DNA from: Staphylococcus schweitzeri | GTDB lineage: Bacteria > Bacillota > Bacilli > Staphylococcales > Staphylococcaceae | DNA length: 64,000 nt | Assembly: GCF_002902405.1 (NCBI RefSeq) | Contig: NZ_PPQS01000025.1 | Location: forward strand, 1 to 64,000 | Reading direction: 5' to 3' | Shown here: piece after piece, positions 30,820 through 41,982 of the stretch | How the letters are laid out: the number at the start of each line of letters is the position of its first letter | How positions within the stretch are numbered: the first letter of the stretch is position 1 | Translations under genes and position numbers: made by a program | The notes under the pieces: model-generated | What the model saw: only the letters and a program-made list of their open reading frames with translations | Database searches by the model: none | What the model was told of the DNA's origin: nothing

Positions 30820-31605
30820 TCACTTGTATAAATTTAATTTAATACTTTCAAACACTGGAATGTTTTCTCGTTGTTGATCTACTTCGTTTAAATTTAAATC
30901 TACAGTTAAAACATCTGAATCAGTTGTTAATTCCGCAATTATATCTCCGTTTGGATTAATAACCATTGAATGACCAGCATACTCGGTATTGCCATCAAAT
31001 CCTGTGCTATTAGTTCCAACGACAAACATATTATTTTCGATGGCACGTGCCTTTAATAAGGATTGCCAATGTTTAAGTCTAGAAAATGGCCATTGAGCAA
31101 CATAAAATGCAATTTTTGCACCACAACGAGCTGGATATCTTAATAATTCTGGAAAGCGCAAGTCATAACATATAAGCTGAGTCACTAAAGTACCATTAGA
31201 TAAATGGAATAATTCTGCAGCGTTTTCACCAGCTGTTAAAAATTCATGTTCTCTTAACATAGGTACCAAATGAATTTTGTCATATTCATTAATTAGCTGG
31301 CCATTGCGATTTACACTAAAAGCGGTATTATATATTTTATTATTTTTAATATTAGAAACAGAACCTGCTATGATATCAACACCATATTTTTCAGCTAATT
31401 GTTTAATAAACGAAAAACTTCTATCTAAATTTTTATCTGCTTTGTCATTTAAGTGTTCTAAATCATAACCATTGTTCCACATTTCAGGTAAGACAACGAC
31501 CTCTATGTCATTATTTACATGTTCCTCAAACCATTGAGTTATTTGTATCTCATTTTTATGACTATCTCCTAAAATGATTGGTGCTTGATAAATTTGAACT
31601 TTCAT
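30820..31605 (-). CDS. Nitrilase-superfamily C-N hydrolase (omega-amidase-like)
   Basis: 261 residues. The catalytic triad is visible: E41 (LPEMWN), K110 (YDKIHL) and C146 ([11 protein letters not shown]). The closest pattern is the YafV/Nit2 type that deamidates 2-oxo amides such as oxoglutaramate from methionine salvage or glutamine transamination; the substrate is inferred from family only. It is next to RNAIII in S. aureus generally and is transcribed against it. Confidence 0.88.
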   Translation of the reverse strand: MKVQIYQAPIILGDSHKNEIQITQWFEEHVNNDIEVVVLPEMWNNGYDLEHLNDKADKNLDRSFSFIKQLAEKYGVDIIAGSVSNIKNNKIYNTAFSVNRNGQLINEYDKIHLVPMLREHEFLTAGENAAELFHLSNGTLVTQLICYDLRFPELLRYPARCGAKIAFYVAQWPFSRLKHWQSLLKARAIENNMFVVGTNSTGFDGNTEYAGHSMVINPNGDIIAELTTDSDVLTVDLNLNEVDQQRENIPVFESIKLNLYK

Positions 31606-31669
31606 AACGTCACATCCTTGATAAATCCTACTTATAACTTACTAAAAGATTCATTGAAACGCAAAAAAA

Positions 31670-31694
31670 GCTGACAAAAAATTAATTTGTCAGC
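31670..31694 (-). terminator. Nitroreductase terminator
   Basis: GCTGACAAA and TTTGTCAGC around a 7-base loop, with a run of T on the minus strand. Confidence 0.88.
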
Positions 31695-31705
31695 AGATAT
31701 ACATA

Positions 31706-32332
31706 TTATTTCTTAATTATGAAACGATCTTCGATAGAATGAAATGATTTCTCGCCGGCATCTTCGCGAACATCACCGAATGGCATTTGTGCATAGAGCT
31801 TCCAGTTTTTAGGAATATCAAATTCATTTGCTGCCATTTCATCAACTAGTGGATTATAGTGTTGTAAAGAAGCGCCAATACCTTTAGTTGCTAACGCAGT
31901 CCAAATAGCGTATTGGTGCATTGCATTGGTTTGTGTAGACCAAATAGCAAAGTTATCATAGTAATTTGGCATTTGCTCTTGTAAGCCACTCACAACATCT
32001 TGATCTTCATAAAATAAAATAGTGCCATATGAATGTTTAAAATTATTTATTTTTTGTTCAGTAGGGTTGAAATCTCGATCTTCACCCATAACTTCTTTTA
32101 AAATAGCTTTTGTGTTATCCCAAAATTTATTATTGTTGTCATTTAAAAGTAATACGATTCTTGTTGATTGAGAATTAAATGATGAAGGAACATGCTTAAC
32201 TGCATGTGCAATAATTGCTTCTAATTCGTCATCACTAATTGAAATAGATTCTTTTAAATTATATATTGAACGTCTTTCTTCCATTGCATCATTAAAAGTC
32301 ATTGCTGTTTTATCTTTTTTAAATAAACCCAT
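31706..32332 (-). CDS. Nitroreductase-family flavoprotein (Frm2-like)
   Basis: 208 residues, ATG at 32332 behind AAAGGAGC; the longer frame to 32368 has no ribosome site. Nitroreductase fold: the N-terminal RRSIYNL and KHVPSSFNSQSTR bind FMN phosphate in this family, and the C-terminal half (GIGASLQHYNP, MPFGD) is typical of the fungal/Firmicute Frm2-like subgroup. It probably uses NAD(P)H and FMN to reduce small aromatic or lipid signals; the substrate is unknown. Cytoplasmic. Confidence 0.88.
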   Translation of the reverse strand: MGLFKKDKTAMTFNDAMEERRSIYNLKESISISDDELEAIIAHAVKHVPSSFNSQSTRIVLLLNDNNNKFWDNTKAILKEVMGEDRDFNPTEQKINNFKHSYGTILFYEDQDVVSGLQEQMPNYYDNFAIWSTQTNAMHQYAIWTALATKGIGASLQHYNPLVDEMAANEFDIPKNWKLYAQMPFGDVREDAGEKSFHSIEDRFIIKK

Positions 32333-32527
32333 GATAATTGCTCCTTTTGTGTAAAGAATATTTAACAAAATAAGTATAAAATTTATACCTAAACTTGTAA
32401 AGTAATATTTACGAAAGTTTCAAGAATATTAATATTCATTTTCAAATTTCAAATATAAATGCATTTTCAACGCATATTTATTATACTTAGATTAATACTT
32501 ACATGAAAAAGGGAGGTGTCTCGTGAA

Positions 32528-33742
32528 ATGACATGTCATTGGGTTAAGAAAATGTTACTTTCAACAAGTATATTTGTTTTAAGTAGCTCAGGAGTCGGTA
32601 TTGTGACGCATACAGTTGAAGCGAAAACTAACTTAAATGAAGAAACGTCTACTGCGAATTTGAGTAATGATTCAACATCAACATCTGCATCCAATGAACT
32701 AAATGAAAGTAATAATGGGACTGGGGCACCTCATCAACCAAGTCCTTCTGATAATGGAGGAACAGGCTCGAATAATCGAGATGCCAATTCTGATTCAAAC
32801 CAAGTGAATCCAGATAACTCGAAACCAAACTCGGATTCGAAACCAGACCCAGATAACTCGAAACCAAACCCGGACCCAAAACCAGACCCAGATAAACCGA
32901 AGCCAAATCCGGACCCAAAACCAGACCCGGATAAACCGAAACCAAACCCAGATCAAAAACCAGACCCGGATAAACCGAAACCAAACCCAGATCAAAAACC
33001 AGACCCAGATAAACCAAAGCCAAAGCCAGATCCGAAACCAGACCCGGACCCTAACAAGCCAAATCCTAATCCCAATCAACCTGGAGATTCTAATCATTCT
33101 GATGGCTCGAAAAATGGAGGAACATGGAATCCGAATGCTTCAAATGGATCAAATCAAGGTCAATGGCAACCAAATGGAAATCAAGGAGACTCACAAAATC
33201 CTAATAATAATGATTTTGTATCACAACGATTTTTAGCATTGGCGAATGGGGCTTATAAATATAATCCGTATATTTTAAATCAAATTAATAAGTTGGGTAA
33301 AGATTATGGGGAAGTAACTGATGAAGACATTTATAATATTATTCGTAAACAAAACTTTAGTGGAAATGCATATTTAAATGGATTACAACAGCAATCTAAT
33401 TACTTTAGATTTCAATATTTCAATCCGTTGAAATCAGAAAGATACTATCGTAATTTGGATGAACAAGTATTGGCTTTAATTACTGGTGAAATTGGGTCAA
33501 TGCCAGATTTGAAGAAACCAGAAGAGAAGACAGACACGAAACATCGTGCATTTAAGCCACATGAAAAAGATGATTTTACAGTTGTAAAAAAACAAGAAGA
33601 AAGTAAGAAAAGTGCTACTACAGTGTATAGTAAAAGTTGGATAGCAATTGTATGTTCTATGATTGTGGTATTTTCAATCATGCTATTCTTATTCGTAAAG
33701 CGAAATAAAAAGCAAAACAAAAACGAATCACAACGACTTTAA
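32528..33742 (+). CDS. sdrH: SdrH-like surface protein
   Basis: 404 residues. ATG 32528 is chosen because GGGAGGTG ends about nine bases upstream; the longer frame to 32516 would overlap it. Signal peptide of about 34 residues (cut near VEA-K), then a Ser/Thr/Asn-rich segment, a repeat of the form PDPDKPKPN (about 95-185), a Gly/Asn spacer, and a conserved 90-residue domain (FVSQRFLALANGAYKYNPY...). A C-terminal membrane helix plus KRNKKQNK tail ends the protein. There is no LPXTG motif, so it is a membrane rather than wall-anchored protein, as described for SdrH. The N-terminal part is very divergent from the S. aureus one I remember. It is convergent with mroQ. Confidence 0.9.
   Translation: MTCHWVKKMLLSTSIFVLSSSGVGIVTHTVEAKTNLNEETSTANLSNDSTSTSASNELNESNNGTGAPHQPSPSDNGGTGSNNRDANSDSNQVNPDNSKPNSDSKPDPDNSKPNPDPKPDPDKPKPNPDPKPDPDKPKPNPDQKPDPDKPKPNPDQKPDPDKPKPKPDPKPDPDPNKPNPNPNQPGDSNHSDGSKNGGTWNPNASNGSNQGQWQPNGNQGDSQNPNNNDFVSQRFLALANGAYKYNPYILNQINKLGKDYGEVTDEDIYNIIRKQNFSGNAYLNGLQQQSNYFRFQYFNPLKSERYYRNLDEQVLALITGEIGSMPDLKKPEEKTDTKHRAFKPHEKDDFTVVKKQEESKKSATTVYSKSWIAIVCSMIVVFSIMLFLFVKRNKKQNKNESQRL
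32812..33066 (+). repeat. Pro-Asp-Lys repeat in sdrH
   Basis: About ten to twelve imperfect copies of an 18-24-base unit coding for PDPDKPKPN/PDPKPD. Such repeats change copy number by slippage, so protein length will vary between strains. Confidence 0.85.
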
Positions 33743-33762
33743 TCCGTCAGTGATTCGTTTTG
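33721..33762. terminator. Bidirectional terminator sdrH/mroQ
   Basis: AAACGAATCAC (33721-33731) and GTGATTCGTTT (33750-33760); the left arm overlaps the last codons of sdrH. Confidence 0.85.
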
Positions 33763-33767
33763 TTAAG

Positions 33768-34511
33768 TTATGGCATAAAAATATGATAAATAAAACTTGC
33801 GTGTTCTGCTGTCTTTTTCATTGTATCTGGAATTAGTAATTGGGATATGACTACAAATCCGTTTTGTAACATATGGATAATAATTGGAACGGCAAGCCGT
33901 TTTGTCCATACATATGCTAATGAAAAAATGACACCCATACCAAAGTAAACTGGAATAAATTTGAAATCATTATGTGCTAATGCAAATATTAATGAACTTA
34001 CAGTTGTAGCAATAATAAATGCTACGATACGATTACCTTTAATTGCATTAAATAATTCTCCAAAGATTACTTTTCTGAATACATATTCTTCTAATAAAGG
34101 GCCAATAATAGATACAAAGAAGATAAATATAGGTATTTTTCGAGCAATAATAATTAGTTTTTCTGTATTAGGGCTTACTTGTTGTCCGCCGTAAATTTGC
34201 GTTAATACAATGCTCACAATCATTTGATAAACCATGACAAGTGCAAATCCAAGTAATGCCCATGGAATAATATATTTGTTCGGCTCCTTTATTTCTGATT
34301 CTAATTTTGTAGGATCTTTGATTTTAAAATTAATTAAAATAATCGTAGTAGCCGCAATTAAAAATAGAACGAGTTGAATATAGACGCCAGCTTTTTGTTG
34401 TTCCAAGCCACTATATTGTGCAAATTGTGGTGTGTTTACAATGACTGCCGGTAAAAATTGCGACAATAAATATATAATAACAGTTAGCAATGATGCCCAT
34501 AGTCTTGTCAT
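33768..34511 (-). CDS. mroQ: CPBP/ABI intramembrane protease MroQ
   Basis: 247 residues with about seven membrane helices. The ABI (CPBP) protease motif is intact: E141-E142 with R146 (LLEEYVFRKV), H180 (FALAHNDF) and a third conserved segment with H near residue 214. MroQ is reported to be needed for full Agr peptide processing or output in S. aureus group I strains (established). Here it accompanies a group IV agr locus four genes away. Confidence 0.93.
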   Translation of the reverse strand: MTRLWASLLTVIIYLLSQFLPAVIVNTPQFAQYSGLEQQKAGVYIQLVLFLIAATTIILINFKIKDPTKLESEIKEPNKYIIPWALLGFALVMVYQMIVSIVLTQIYGGQQVSPNTEKLIIIARKIPIFIFFVSIIGPLLEEYVFRKVIFGELFNAIKGNRIVAFIIATTVSSLIFALAHNDFKFIPVYFGMGVIFSLAYVWTKRLAVPIIIHMLQNGFVVISQLLIPDTMKKTAEHASFIYHIFMP

Positions 34512-34599
34512 AATTTTCCTCCAATTATTTGTTTATAATTTATTTTATCGTAAATAACTTGAAGTTACAAAACTTAATTAAAAGGTTATGACTTGAAAT

Positions 34600-34616
34600 T
34601 TTGACCAAATTTGATT
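34600..34616 (+). promoter_or_regulatory. CtsR operator before groES
   Basis: TTTGACC-AAA-TTTGATT is the reverse of the tandem heptad RGTCAAA-N3-RGTCAAA bound by CtsR, with one departure from consensus (AATCAAA). Confidence 0.75.
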
Positions 34617-34630
34617 ATTATAAATGTATG

Positions 34631-34657
34631 TTAGCACTCTTTAATGTTAAGTGCTAA
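34631..34657 (+). promoter_or_regulatory. CIRCE element (HrcA operator) before groES
   Basis: TTAGCACTC-N9-AAGTGCTAA; the consensus is TTAGCACTC-N9-GAGTGCTAA, one mismatch. Together with the CtsR box this gives the dual HrcA/CtsR heat-shock control known for S. aureus groESL. Confidence 0.95.
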
Positions 34658-34673
34658 ACTTTAGGTTTTTTAA

Positions 34674-34970
<297 letters not shown>

Positions 34971-35025
34971 TACAGAACTTAATTCATAAATAAATTAAAA
35001 AAGAACGAAAATGAAACACAATTAA

Positions 35026-36666
<1,641 letters not shown>

Positions 36667-36762
36667 TGTTTATAGTTTTGACTAACTAGAAAATCACATT
36701 ATGCACGAGTATGATTCATTCTAAGTACAAATTAGAATGCACGTAAATATATTTTAATTACG

Positions 36763-36804
36763 AGACGTCTTCCATTTAGTGACTAAACTTAAGGGAGTCG
36801 TCTT
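36763..36804 (+). terminator. groEL terminator
   Basis: GACGTCTTCC pairs with GGGAGTCGTC (one mismatch, one G-U) around an inner TTTAG-TGA-CTAAA hairpin, followed by TTTATT. Confidence 0.8.
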
Positions 36805-37127
36805 TATTGTGTGCTGAATTGTCATTGAGATTCATAATGGTATTTAAATCATAGTGGTGCGGGAGTTATTGTATTGCCCTTAATATGAGAGTACATCAAC
36901 TTCTATAAGTAATGCATATTGCGAGTGCAGGAATGAATGAGTACTTGATTAAAATCCTTATGGGTGGTTGACATAATTAAAAGAAACCACATTTAAAATT
37001 TCTTAATCACAAGCGGTTAACTAGGTGTAGTTTAGTTTTGAGCAGATCTTTTTAAAGGTGTACTTGTGGGTTTTATTTTATTAAAGATATAAGAAGTATA
37101 ATCGTCCTAAAATTAATGAAGACGAAC

Positions 37128-37155
37128 AAAAAACTACCTGTTTAGGTAGTTTTTT
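37128..37155. terminator. ktrB terminator (bidirectional)
   Basis: AAAAAACTACCTG, then TTTAGGTAGTTTTTT: an 8-base stem with A and T runs on both sides. Confidence 0.85.
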
Positions 37156-37209
37156 AAATGTAATAGATTAAAACACTAGTTCATTTCTTGTTAAAGATGG
37201 ATAGTTATT

Positions 37210-38517
37210 TTATAGATAAATTTGTCTTTTAGTGTAGCGGTAATTTTTAGGACTTTTTGGTGGTATAAATGTTCTTAATAAAGTTAATAGTCCTACTTTA
37301 CCGCAAAGCATAACGAATATAATAATTATTTTAGTAATACCATGATATTCTGTGGTAAGGTTCATACTTAACCCGACTGTTCCAAATGCAGAAACCACTT
37401 CGAATAATAACTTGATTAATGATATGTTCGGATTAATTATCGATAATATAAAAGTAATGATACTGATAAATAGAAATGAGATATTAATGGTAACAATAGA
37501 TAGTTTTATATGTTTGTCAGATATTTCTTTATTGAATACTGAAACATTATTTTCTTTACGTATATAATTTAGAACAAATATAAACGCCACTGCAAAAGTA
37601 GTTATTTTTATCCCTCCAGCTGCACTAAGAGGGGCACCACCAATAAACATAAGTAGCATTAACATCAAGGCGGTAGATTTGTTAATGTTTGCTATATCAA
37701 TACTGTTAAAACCGGCTGTTCGTGTTGTTACTGATTGGAAAAAAGAAGTTCCGATTTTTTCAATTAATCCCATATGTTGCATAGTATTAAACTGTTCTAA
37801 TAAAAAGAATGAAATAGCTCCTATAATTATTAGGATACTAGTTGTAGTTAAGACTAATTTAGAGTGCAAAGATAAACGACTCAGTTTTTTACAATTAATA
37901 AAGTCTATTACGACAAAATGTCCAATACCTCCCAATATTATGAGTATTGAGATTGTGATAATCACAATTGGATCATTTGAAAAATCTATTAAGTTATTCT
38001 TAAAAAGAGCAAATCCAGCATTATTAAAAGCTGACACTGATGTGAATAAACTTAAAAATAAACCTTTACCAATACCAAATTTTGGTATAAAAGATAAACA
38101 CAAACAAAACATACCAATTAATTCAGTGACTAAACTATAAATAGCCAAGTGTTTAATTAGCTTGATAACACCACCAGGTTCGTCAATATTCCATGTAACC
38201 ATAATCAAGAATCTATTTTTCATTGATATTTTTCTATTTAAAAATACTAGTGTTAATAAGGTTACGGTTACGATACCTAGGCCACCTATTTGAATTAATA
38301 ACAGTATTACTATTTCACCAAGTATATTAAACTGTGACCCTATATCGACTGGAGACAAGCCAGTCACTGTGAATGCACTTGAAGCTATAAAAAGAGCATC
38401 CAAAAAAGATATTGGCTTTTTACCAGTGAAAGGTAAATATAATAAAAGTGCACCTATGATAGTTGTAGAGAAGAATAGCATTAAATAAAAATATAAAGGT
38501 TTGTGGACTTTGTTCAT
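37210..38517 (-). CDS. ktrB: Ktr-type potassium uptake membrane subunit
   Basis: 435 residues of the TrkH/KtrB superfamily: four M1-P-M2 repeats, each with a filter glycine, visible as TVTGLS (about 50), AFNNAGFAL (about 165), TRTAGFN (about 268) and AFGTVGLS (about 378). The intramembrane gate loop GGAPLSAAGGIKITT follows the third repeat. It needs a cytosolic RCK subunit (KtrA/KtrC), encoded elsewhere. S. aureus has two such subunits; the position by groEL is that of ktrB as I recall. Alternative: ktrD. Confidence 0.88.
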   Translation of the reverse strand: MNKVHKPLYFYLMLFFSTTIIGALLLYLPFTGKKPISFLDALFIASSAFTVTGLSPVDIGSQFNILGEIVILLLIQIGGLGIVTVTLLTLVFLNRKISMKNRFLIMVTWNIDEPGGVIKLIKHLAIYSLVTELIGMFCLCLSFIPKFGIGKGLFLSLFTSVSAFNNAGFALFKNNLIDFSNDPIVIITISILIILGGIGHFVVIDFINCKKLSRLSLHSKLVLTTTSILIIIGAISFFLLEQFNTMQHMGLIEKIGTSFFQSVTTRTAGFNSIDIANINKSTALMLMLLMFIGGAPLSAAGGIKITTFAVAFIFVLNYIRKENNVSVFNKEISDKHIKLSIVTINISFLFISIITFILSIINPNISLIKLLFEVVSAFGTVGLSMNLTTEYHGITKIIIIFVMLCGKVGLLTLLRTFIPPKSPKNYRYTKRQIYL

Positions 38518-38610
38518 TTTAATTGCATACTCCTTTATATTATAAATTAATAATTAGATAATATCATAAATGAAAAGAGAAATGTTACAGATGTGTATTA
38601 ATAATAAGCA

Positions 38611-38658
38611 TTGACTAATTCTTTTAATATTTTATAATTGAGAATGAATATCAATTAT
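38611..38658 (+). promoter_or_regulatory. fhuD1 promoter with Fur box
   Basis: TTGACT (38611-38616), 16 bases, TATAAT (38633-38638). Overlapping its downstream side, GAGAATGAATATCAATTAT (38640-38658) resembles the 19-base Fur box GATAATGATAATCATTATC. Iron repression is expected. Confidence 0.82.
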
Positions 38659-38676
38659 AAATAAAAGGATGATATT

Positions 38677-39597
38677 ATGAAAAGATTAATTGGAATTTTA
38701 TTATGCAGTTTATTTATTTTGACTGCGTGTTCAGCATCTGTCGATAAAACAAGTAACTCGACAAAGACTATAGACTATAAAATTGAAAATGGTAAAACAC
38801 TGAAAGTACCAGAGAAACCTAAAAGAGTTGCTGTTTTAACCGGATTTTATGTCGGTGATTTTATAAAGTTAGGAATCAAACCAATTGCTGTTTCAGATAT
38901 AACTAAAGATTCTTCAATTTTAAAACCTTATTTAAAAGGGGTTGATTATATTGGAGAAAATGATGTTGAAAAAGTTGCTAAAGCAAAACCAGATTTAATA
39001 GTTGTAGATGCTATGGATAAAAATATTAAAAAATATCAAAAAATAGCGCCAACAGTCCCATATACATACAATAAATACAATCATAAAGAAATATTAAAAG
39101 AAATAGGCAAGTTGACTAATAATGAGGATAAAGCCAAAAAATGGATTGAAGAGTGGGAAGATAAAACTAGAAAAGATAAAAAAGAAATTCAAAGTAAAGT
39201 TGGTCAAGCAACAGCATCTGTGTTTGAACCAGATGAAAAGCAAATATACATATATAACTCTACATGGGGTCGTGGTTTGGATATTGTTCATGATGCATTC
39301 GGTATGCCAATGACAAAGCAATATAAAGCTAAATTACAAGAAGATAAAAAAGGTTATGCTTCCATTTCAAAAGAAAATATTAGTAAATATGCTGGTGATT
39401 ATATATTTTTAAGTAAACCTTCGTACGGAAAATTTGATTTTGAAAAAACACATACATGGCAGAATATTGAAGCTGTAAAAAAAGGACATGTAATTTCATA
39501 TAAAGCAGAAGATTATTGGTTCACAGATCCTATTACATTAGAACATTTGAGAAGTAAATTAAAAAAAGAAATTTTAAATAAATCTCACCAGAAATAA
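38677..39597 (+). CDS. fhuD1: Ferric hydroxamate-binding lipoprotein FhuD1
   Basis: 306 residues. Lipoprotein signal with C18 in LFILTAC. Class III substrate-binding fold with two lobes; the sequence parallels FhuD2 (PKRVAVL..., KPDLIVVDAMDKNIKKYQKIAPTVP, NSTWGRGLDIVHDAFG, EDYWFTDPITLEHL), and position beside a methyltransferase near dapE is that of fhuD1. It binds hydroxamate siderophores outside the membrane and relies on the FhuCBG permease encoded elsewhere. Promoter with Fur box 20 bases upstream. Confidence 0.92.
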   Translation: MKRLIGILLCSLFILTACSASVDKTSNSTKTIDYKIENGKTLKVPEKPKRVAVLTGFYVGDFIKLGIKPIAVSDITKDSSILKPYLKGVDYIGENDVEKVAKAKPDLIVVDAMDKNIKKYQKIAPTVPYTYNKYNHKEILKEIGKLTNNEDKAKKWIEEWEDKTRKDKKEIQSKVGQATASVFEPDEKQIYIYNSTWGRGLDIVHDAFGMPMTKQYKAKLQEDKKGYASISKENISKYAGDYIFLSKPSYGKFDFEKTHTWQNIEAVKKGHVISYKAEDYWFTDPITLEHLRSKLKKEILNKSHQK

Positions 39598-39648
39598 GTT
39601 ATAAAAATTTCTTATGTATTAATAATAATATTTTTAAGGAGTGATTAA

Positions 39649-40482
39649 ATGAAACAACTGGATGGAATTCCAGAATCAATGATAATTCCTTTGATAGCTC
39701 GAGCAAAAGAGTACGAAAACGAAAAACCAATAATTAAAGACGCACTATCTAAAAAAATATTTGATGGTTTAGATGATATGTACAAAAATGTTACATGTGA
39801 TGACATGTCTCAAATTGGAATTAGTATACGTTCTGTGTTAATAGATTGTGTTACTAAGAGGCTTATCAAGGATAATAAAGATTTGATCGTGGTCAATATA
39901 GGTTGTGGCTTAGATACAAGGTTTCAAAGATTTAATAAAGAAAAAATATCGTGGATAGATATAGATGTACCTGAATCAATAGAAATACGAAAAACATTTT
40001 TTAAAGAAACAGATAGTTATAAGATGATATCTAAATCAATGCTGGATTACAGTTGGATTGAAGATGTTAAAAATTATAATTTTTTAAATAGTAAGTCAAA
40101 TATATTGTTTATCTTTGAAGGTGTATTGATGTATTTTGATGAGAGTGTAATGACTAAATTATTACATATTATTATTAAAAAGTTTGGAGATCATAATTTA
40201 ACCTTTGCGATTGAATTTTGCTCAAAAACAATTGCGAATAATACAAAAAGACATAAATCTGTATCAAAATTATTCTCACAACCTGTTTTTAAATATGGAT
40301 ACAACGATTTAAAAGAATTGCATAAAGTTTTGCCAAGTAAAATAAAAGTTATAAATGAATATAATTACTTTGACTACTATAAGAAAAGATGGGGGTTCTT
40401 TGGGTATTGTAGATATATACCTTATTTGAAAAAAAGGTTAAACAATAAAATAGTAATTATGGAATATAAAGTTCCAAACTAA
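39649..40482 (+). CDS. SAM-dependent O-methyltransferase (LCMT/TcmP family)
   Basis: 277 residues, 51 bases after fhuD1 with no terminator between, so it is probably in the same iron-regulated transcript. The fold is the leucine carboxyl methyltransferase/TcmP group: the SAM loop VVNIGCGLDTRFQRF near 84, WIDIDVPESIEIRK near 105 and FIFEGVLMYFDE near 152. TcmP-like enzymes methylate carboxyl groups of polyketide-like compounds. The target here is unknown; methylation of a xenosiderophore or other acid is a guess from context. Confidence 0.85.
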   Translation: MKQLDGIPESMIIPLIARAKEYENEKPIIKDALSKKIFDGLDDMYKNVTCDDMSQIGISIRSVLIDCVTKRLIKDNKDLIVVNIGCGLDTRFQRFNKEKISWIDIDVPESIEIRKTFFKETDSYKMISKSMLDYSWIEDVKNYNFLNSKSNILFIFEGVLMYFDESVMTKLLHIIIKKFGDHNLTFAIEFCSKTIANNTKRHKSVSKLFSQPVFKYGYNDLKELHKVLPSKIKVINEYNYFDYYKKRWGFFGYCRYIPYLKKRLNNKIVIMEYKVPN

Positions 40483-40510
40483 AACATAAGTATAAATATG
40501 ATTTATTTTA

Positions 40511-40560
40511 CGAGACGGTTTTTACTAGTTTTATATAACTATTAGAAGCTGTCTTTTTTT
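40511..40560 (+). terminator. Methyltransferase terminator
   Basis: AGACGGTTTTTACTAGTT and AACTATTAGAAGCTGTCT form an imperfect stem before seven T. Confidence 0.75.
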
Positions 40561-40720
40561 ATGATCATTAGTCGAGTTATGTGCGACAAATCATCACCAT
40601 AATTTTTGTTTTCATCGTTTAGGTAATGAAAATGTGCTATTTCATAGTGTAATCTTTACATTCAAACAATATTTATTGCTATTTGAATTTCCCAGCTCGA
40701 AACTTAAAATTCGCGAAAAA

Positions 40721-40750
40721 CTGCCAGCAAATGAAAAGTATGGCTGGCAG
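40721..40750 (-). terminator. M20 peptidase terminator
   Basis: CTGCCAGC (40721-40728) and GCTGGCAG (40743-40750), followed on the minus strand by TTTTTCGC. Confidence 0.85.
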
Positions 40751-40758
40751 CAAATCCC

Positions 40759-41982
40759 TTATTTTTCTTTTAAGTATTTAATTGCTACTTCTTTACAAAT
40801 ATCAATATATTTCAGATACATATCTTTTTCAATATATTCATCGATTTGATGTGCCATTAAAGGGTTACCTGGTCCAAAAATGGCCAAGTCCACATTATTT
40901 TTGTTATCACCTAAAAAACTAGAGGCATCGGTAGCACCCACTAGCGCTGAAACAAAGATATCATCTTTTTCTACATAACTAGAAGCCACATCTTTAATTG
41001 CTGCAATTAGTTTACTATTTTTATCACTAGTGACAGGTCGATGATTGCTTGGAATTTCGAGTTTAAGCTTATTGCTGTCCACATCATAAATGATATTTTG
41101 GAAGAATTTTTCAATATAGTCATTATCGTATTCAGGAACCGGTCTAACATTAAACTCAAGGGAAGCTTCATCTGGAACAGAATTAAATTGCTTGCCTCCG
41201 TTTATAATTGAGCACACTGCAGTAAGGCCAGAAGCATAATTTGCATCCTCTTCAGAAAAGCCTTTTCCAATCATAGATTTAAACATTGGAGAAACATCAA
41301 GCTCATGATTAGAATCGTTATTTTTTAGCTCCGAATACTTGACCTTAAATTGATTATAAAATTCAAGCAGTGTATCAATTGCATTGTCACCAATAAAAGG
41401 AACTGAACTATGGACAGTTTTACCAGTTGCAGTGACTTTACATGACATAGATCCTTTATGTGCATAATAAATTCCAGGTCCAGTAGGTTCAGCAATAATT
41501 AAGCCATCTACATCGTCTAAATAGCCTTTATCCGCTAATAATTTGGCACCTTCTTGCTCTTTCTCTTCGCCTGCAGTAGCTAGTAATCGAATGGTTCCTT
41601 GAGGCAATTCATTTTGTTCTTTTAATTCGATTAAAGATATGACCAAAGCCATCAGACCTCCTTTCATATCTGTTGTACCTCGACCATATAATTTGCCATC
41701 TTTTTCTGTTAGTTGAAAAGGGGGATATGTCCAACTATCTTGATTTCCTGCATCAACAACATCCATATGACCACTCAATGCTAGTACAGGTGAGCCATTA
41801 CCGATTTCTGCAACGATATTGGCACGGTGTTCATTAACTTTCAAAATTTCAGATTTAATATTGTACTTGTCGAATAAATCTTTTAAATAATTACAAACGT
41901 CTATTTCATTATTATTTTCAGTTTGTAGATCAACAATATCTGCTAGTAACTGAACTTTTTCCTTTTCTCTAAAAGTTGTCAT
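40759..41982 (-). CDS. M20-family peptidase, succinyl-diaminopimelate desuccinylase-like
   Basis: 407 residues from ATG 41982 (AAGGTG eight bases upstream; the GTG at 41991 overlaps it). The zinc-site motifs of M20 enzymes are present: SGHMDVVDAG (H72), GRGTTDMKGG (D105), GEEKEQEG (E139 catalytic, E140) and the C-terminal FGPGNPLMAHQIDEYIE histidine. A dimerisation domain sits at about 175-290. Usually annotated DapE, but staphylococci use the acetylase lysine branch, so the true substrate may be another N-acyl amino acid or dipeptide. Confidence 0.88.
   Translation of the reverse strand: MTTFREKEKVQLLADIVDLQTENNNEIDVCNYLKDLFDKYNIKSEILKVNEHRANIVAEIGNGSPVLALSGHMDVVDAGNQDSWTYPPFQLTEKDGKLYGRGTTDMKGGLMALVISLIELKEQNELPQGTIRLLATAGEEKEQEGAKLLADKGYLDDVDGLIIAEPTGPGIYYAHKGSMSCKVTATGKTVHSSVPFIGDNAIDTLLEFYNQFKVKYSELKNNDSNHELDVSPMFKSMIGKGFSEEDANYASGLTAVCSIINGGKQFNSVPDEASLEFNVRPVPEYDNDYIEKFFQNIIYDVDSNKLKLEIPSNHRPVTSDKNSKLIAAIKDVASSYVEKDDIFVSALVGATDASSFLGDNKNNVDLAIFGPGNPLMAHQIDEYIEKDMYLKYIDICKEVAIKYLKEK

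Noticed and set aside
32812..33066. Regular short repeats that might suggest a CRISPR array
   Set aside because: In-frame coding repeat of sdrH with no spacers; no cas genes anywhere in the window.
32649..33097. Long open frames antisense to sdrH
   Set aside because: They arise from the repeated Pro-Asp codons read backwards (WFRF/LGLV repeats); no ribosome site or family likeness.
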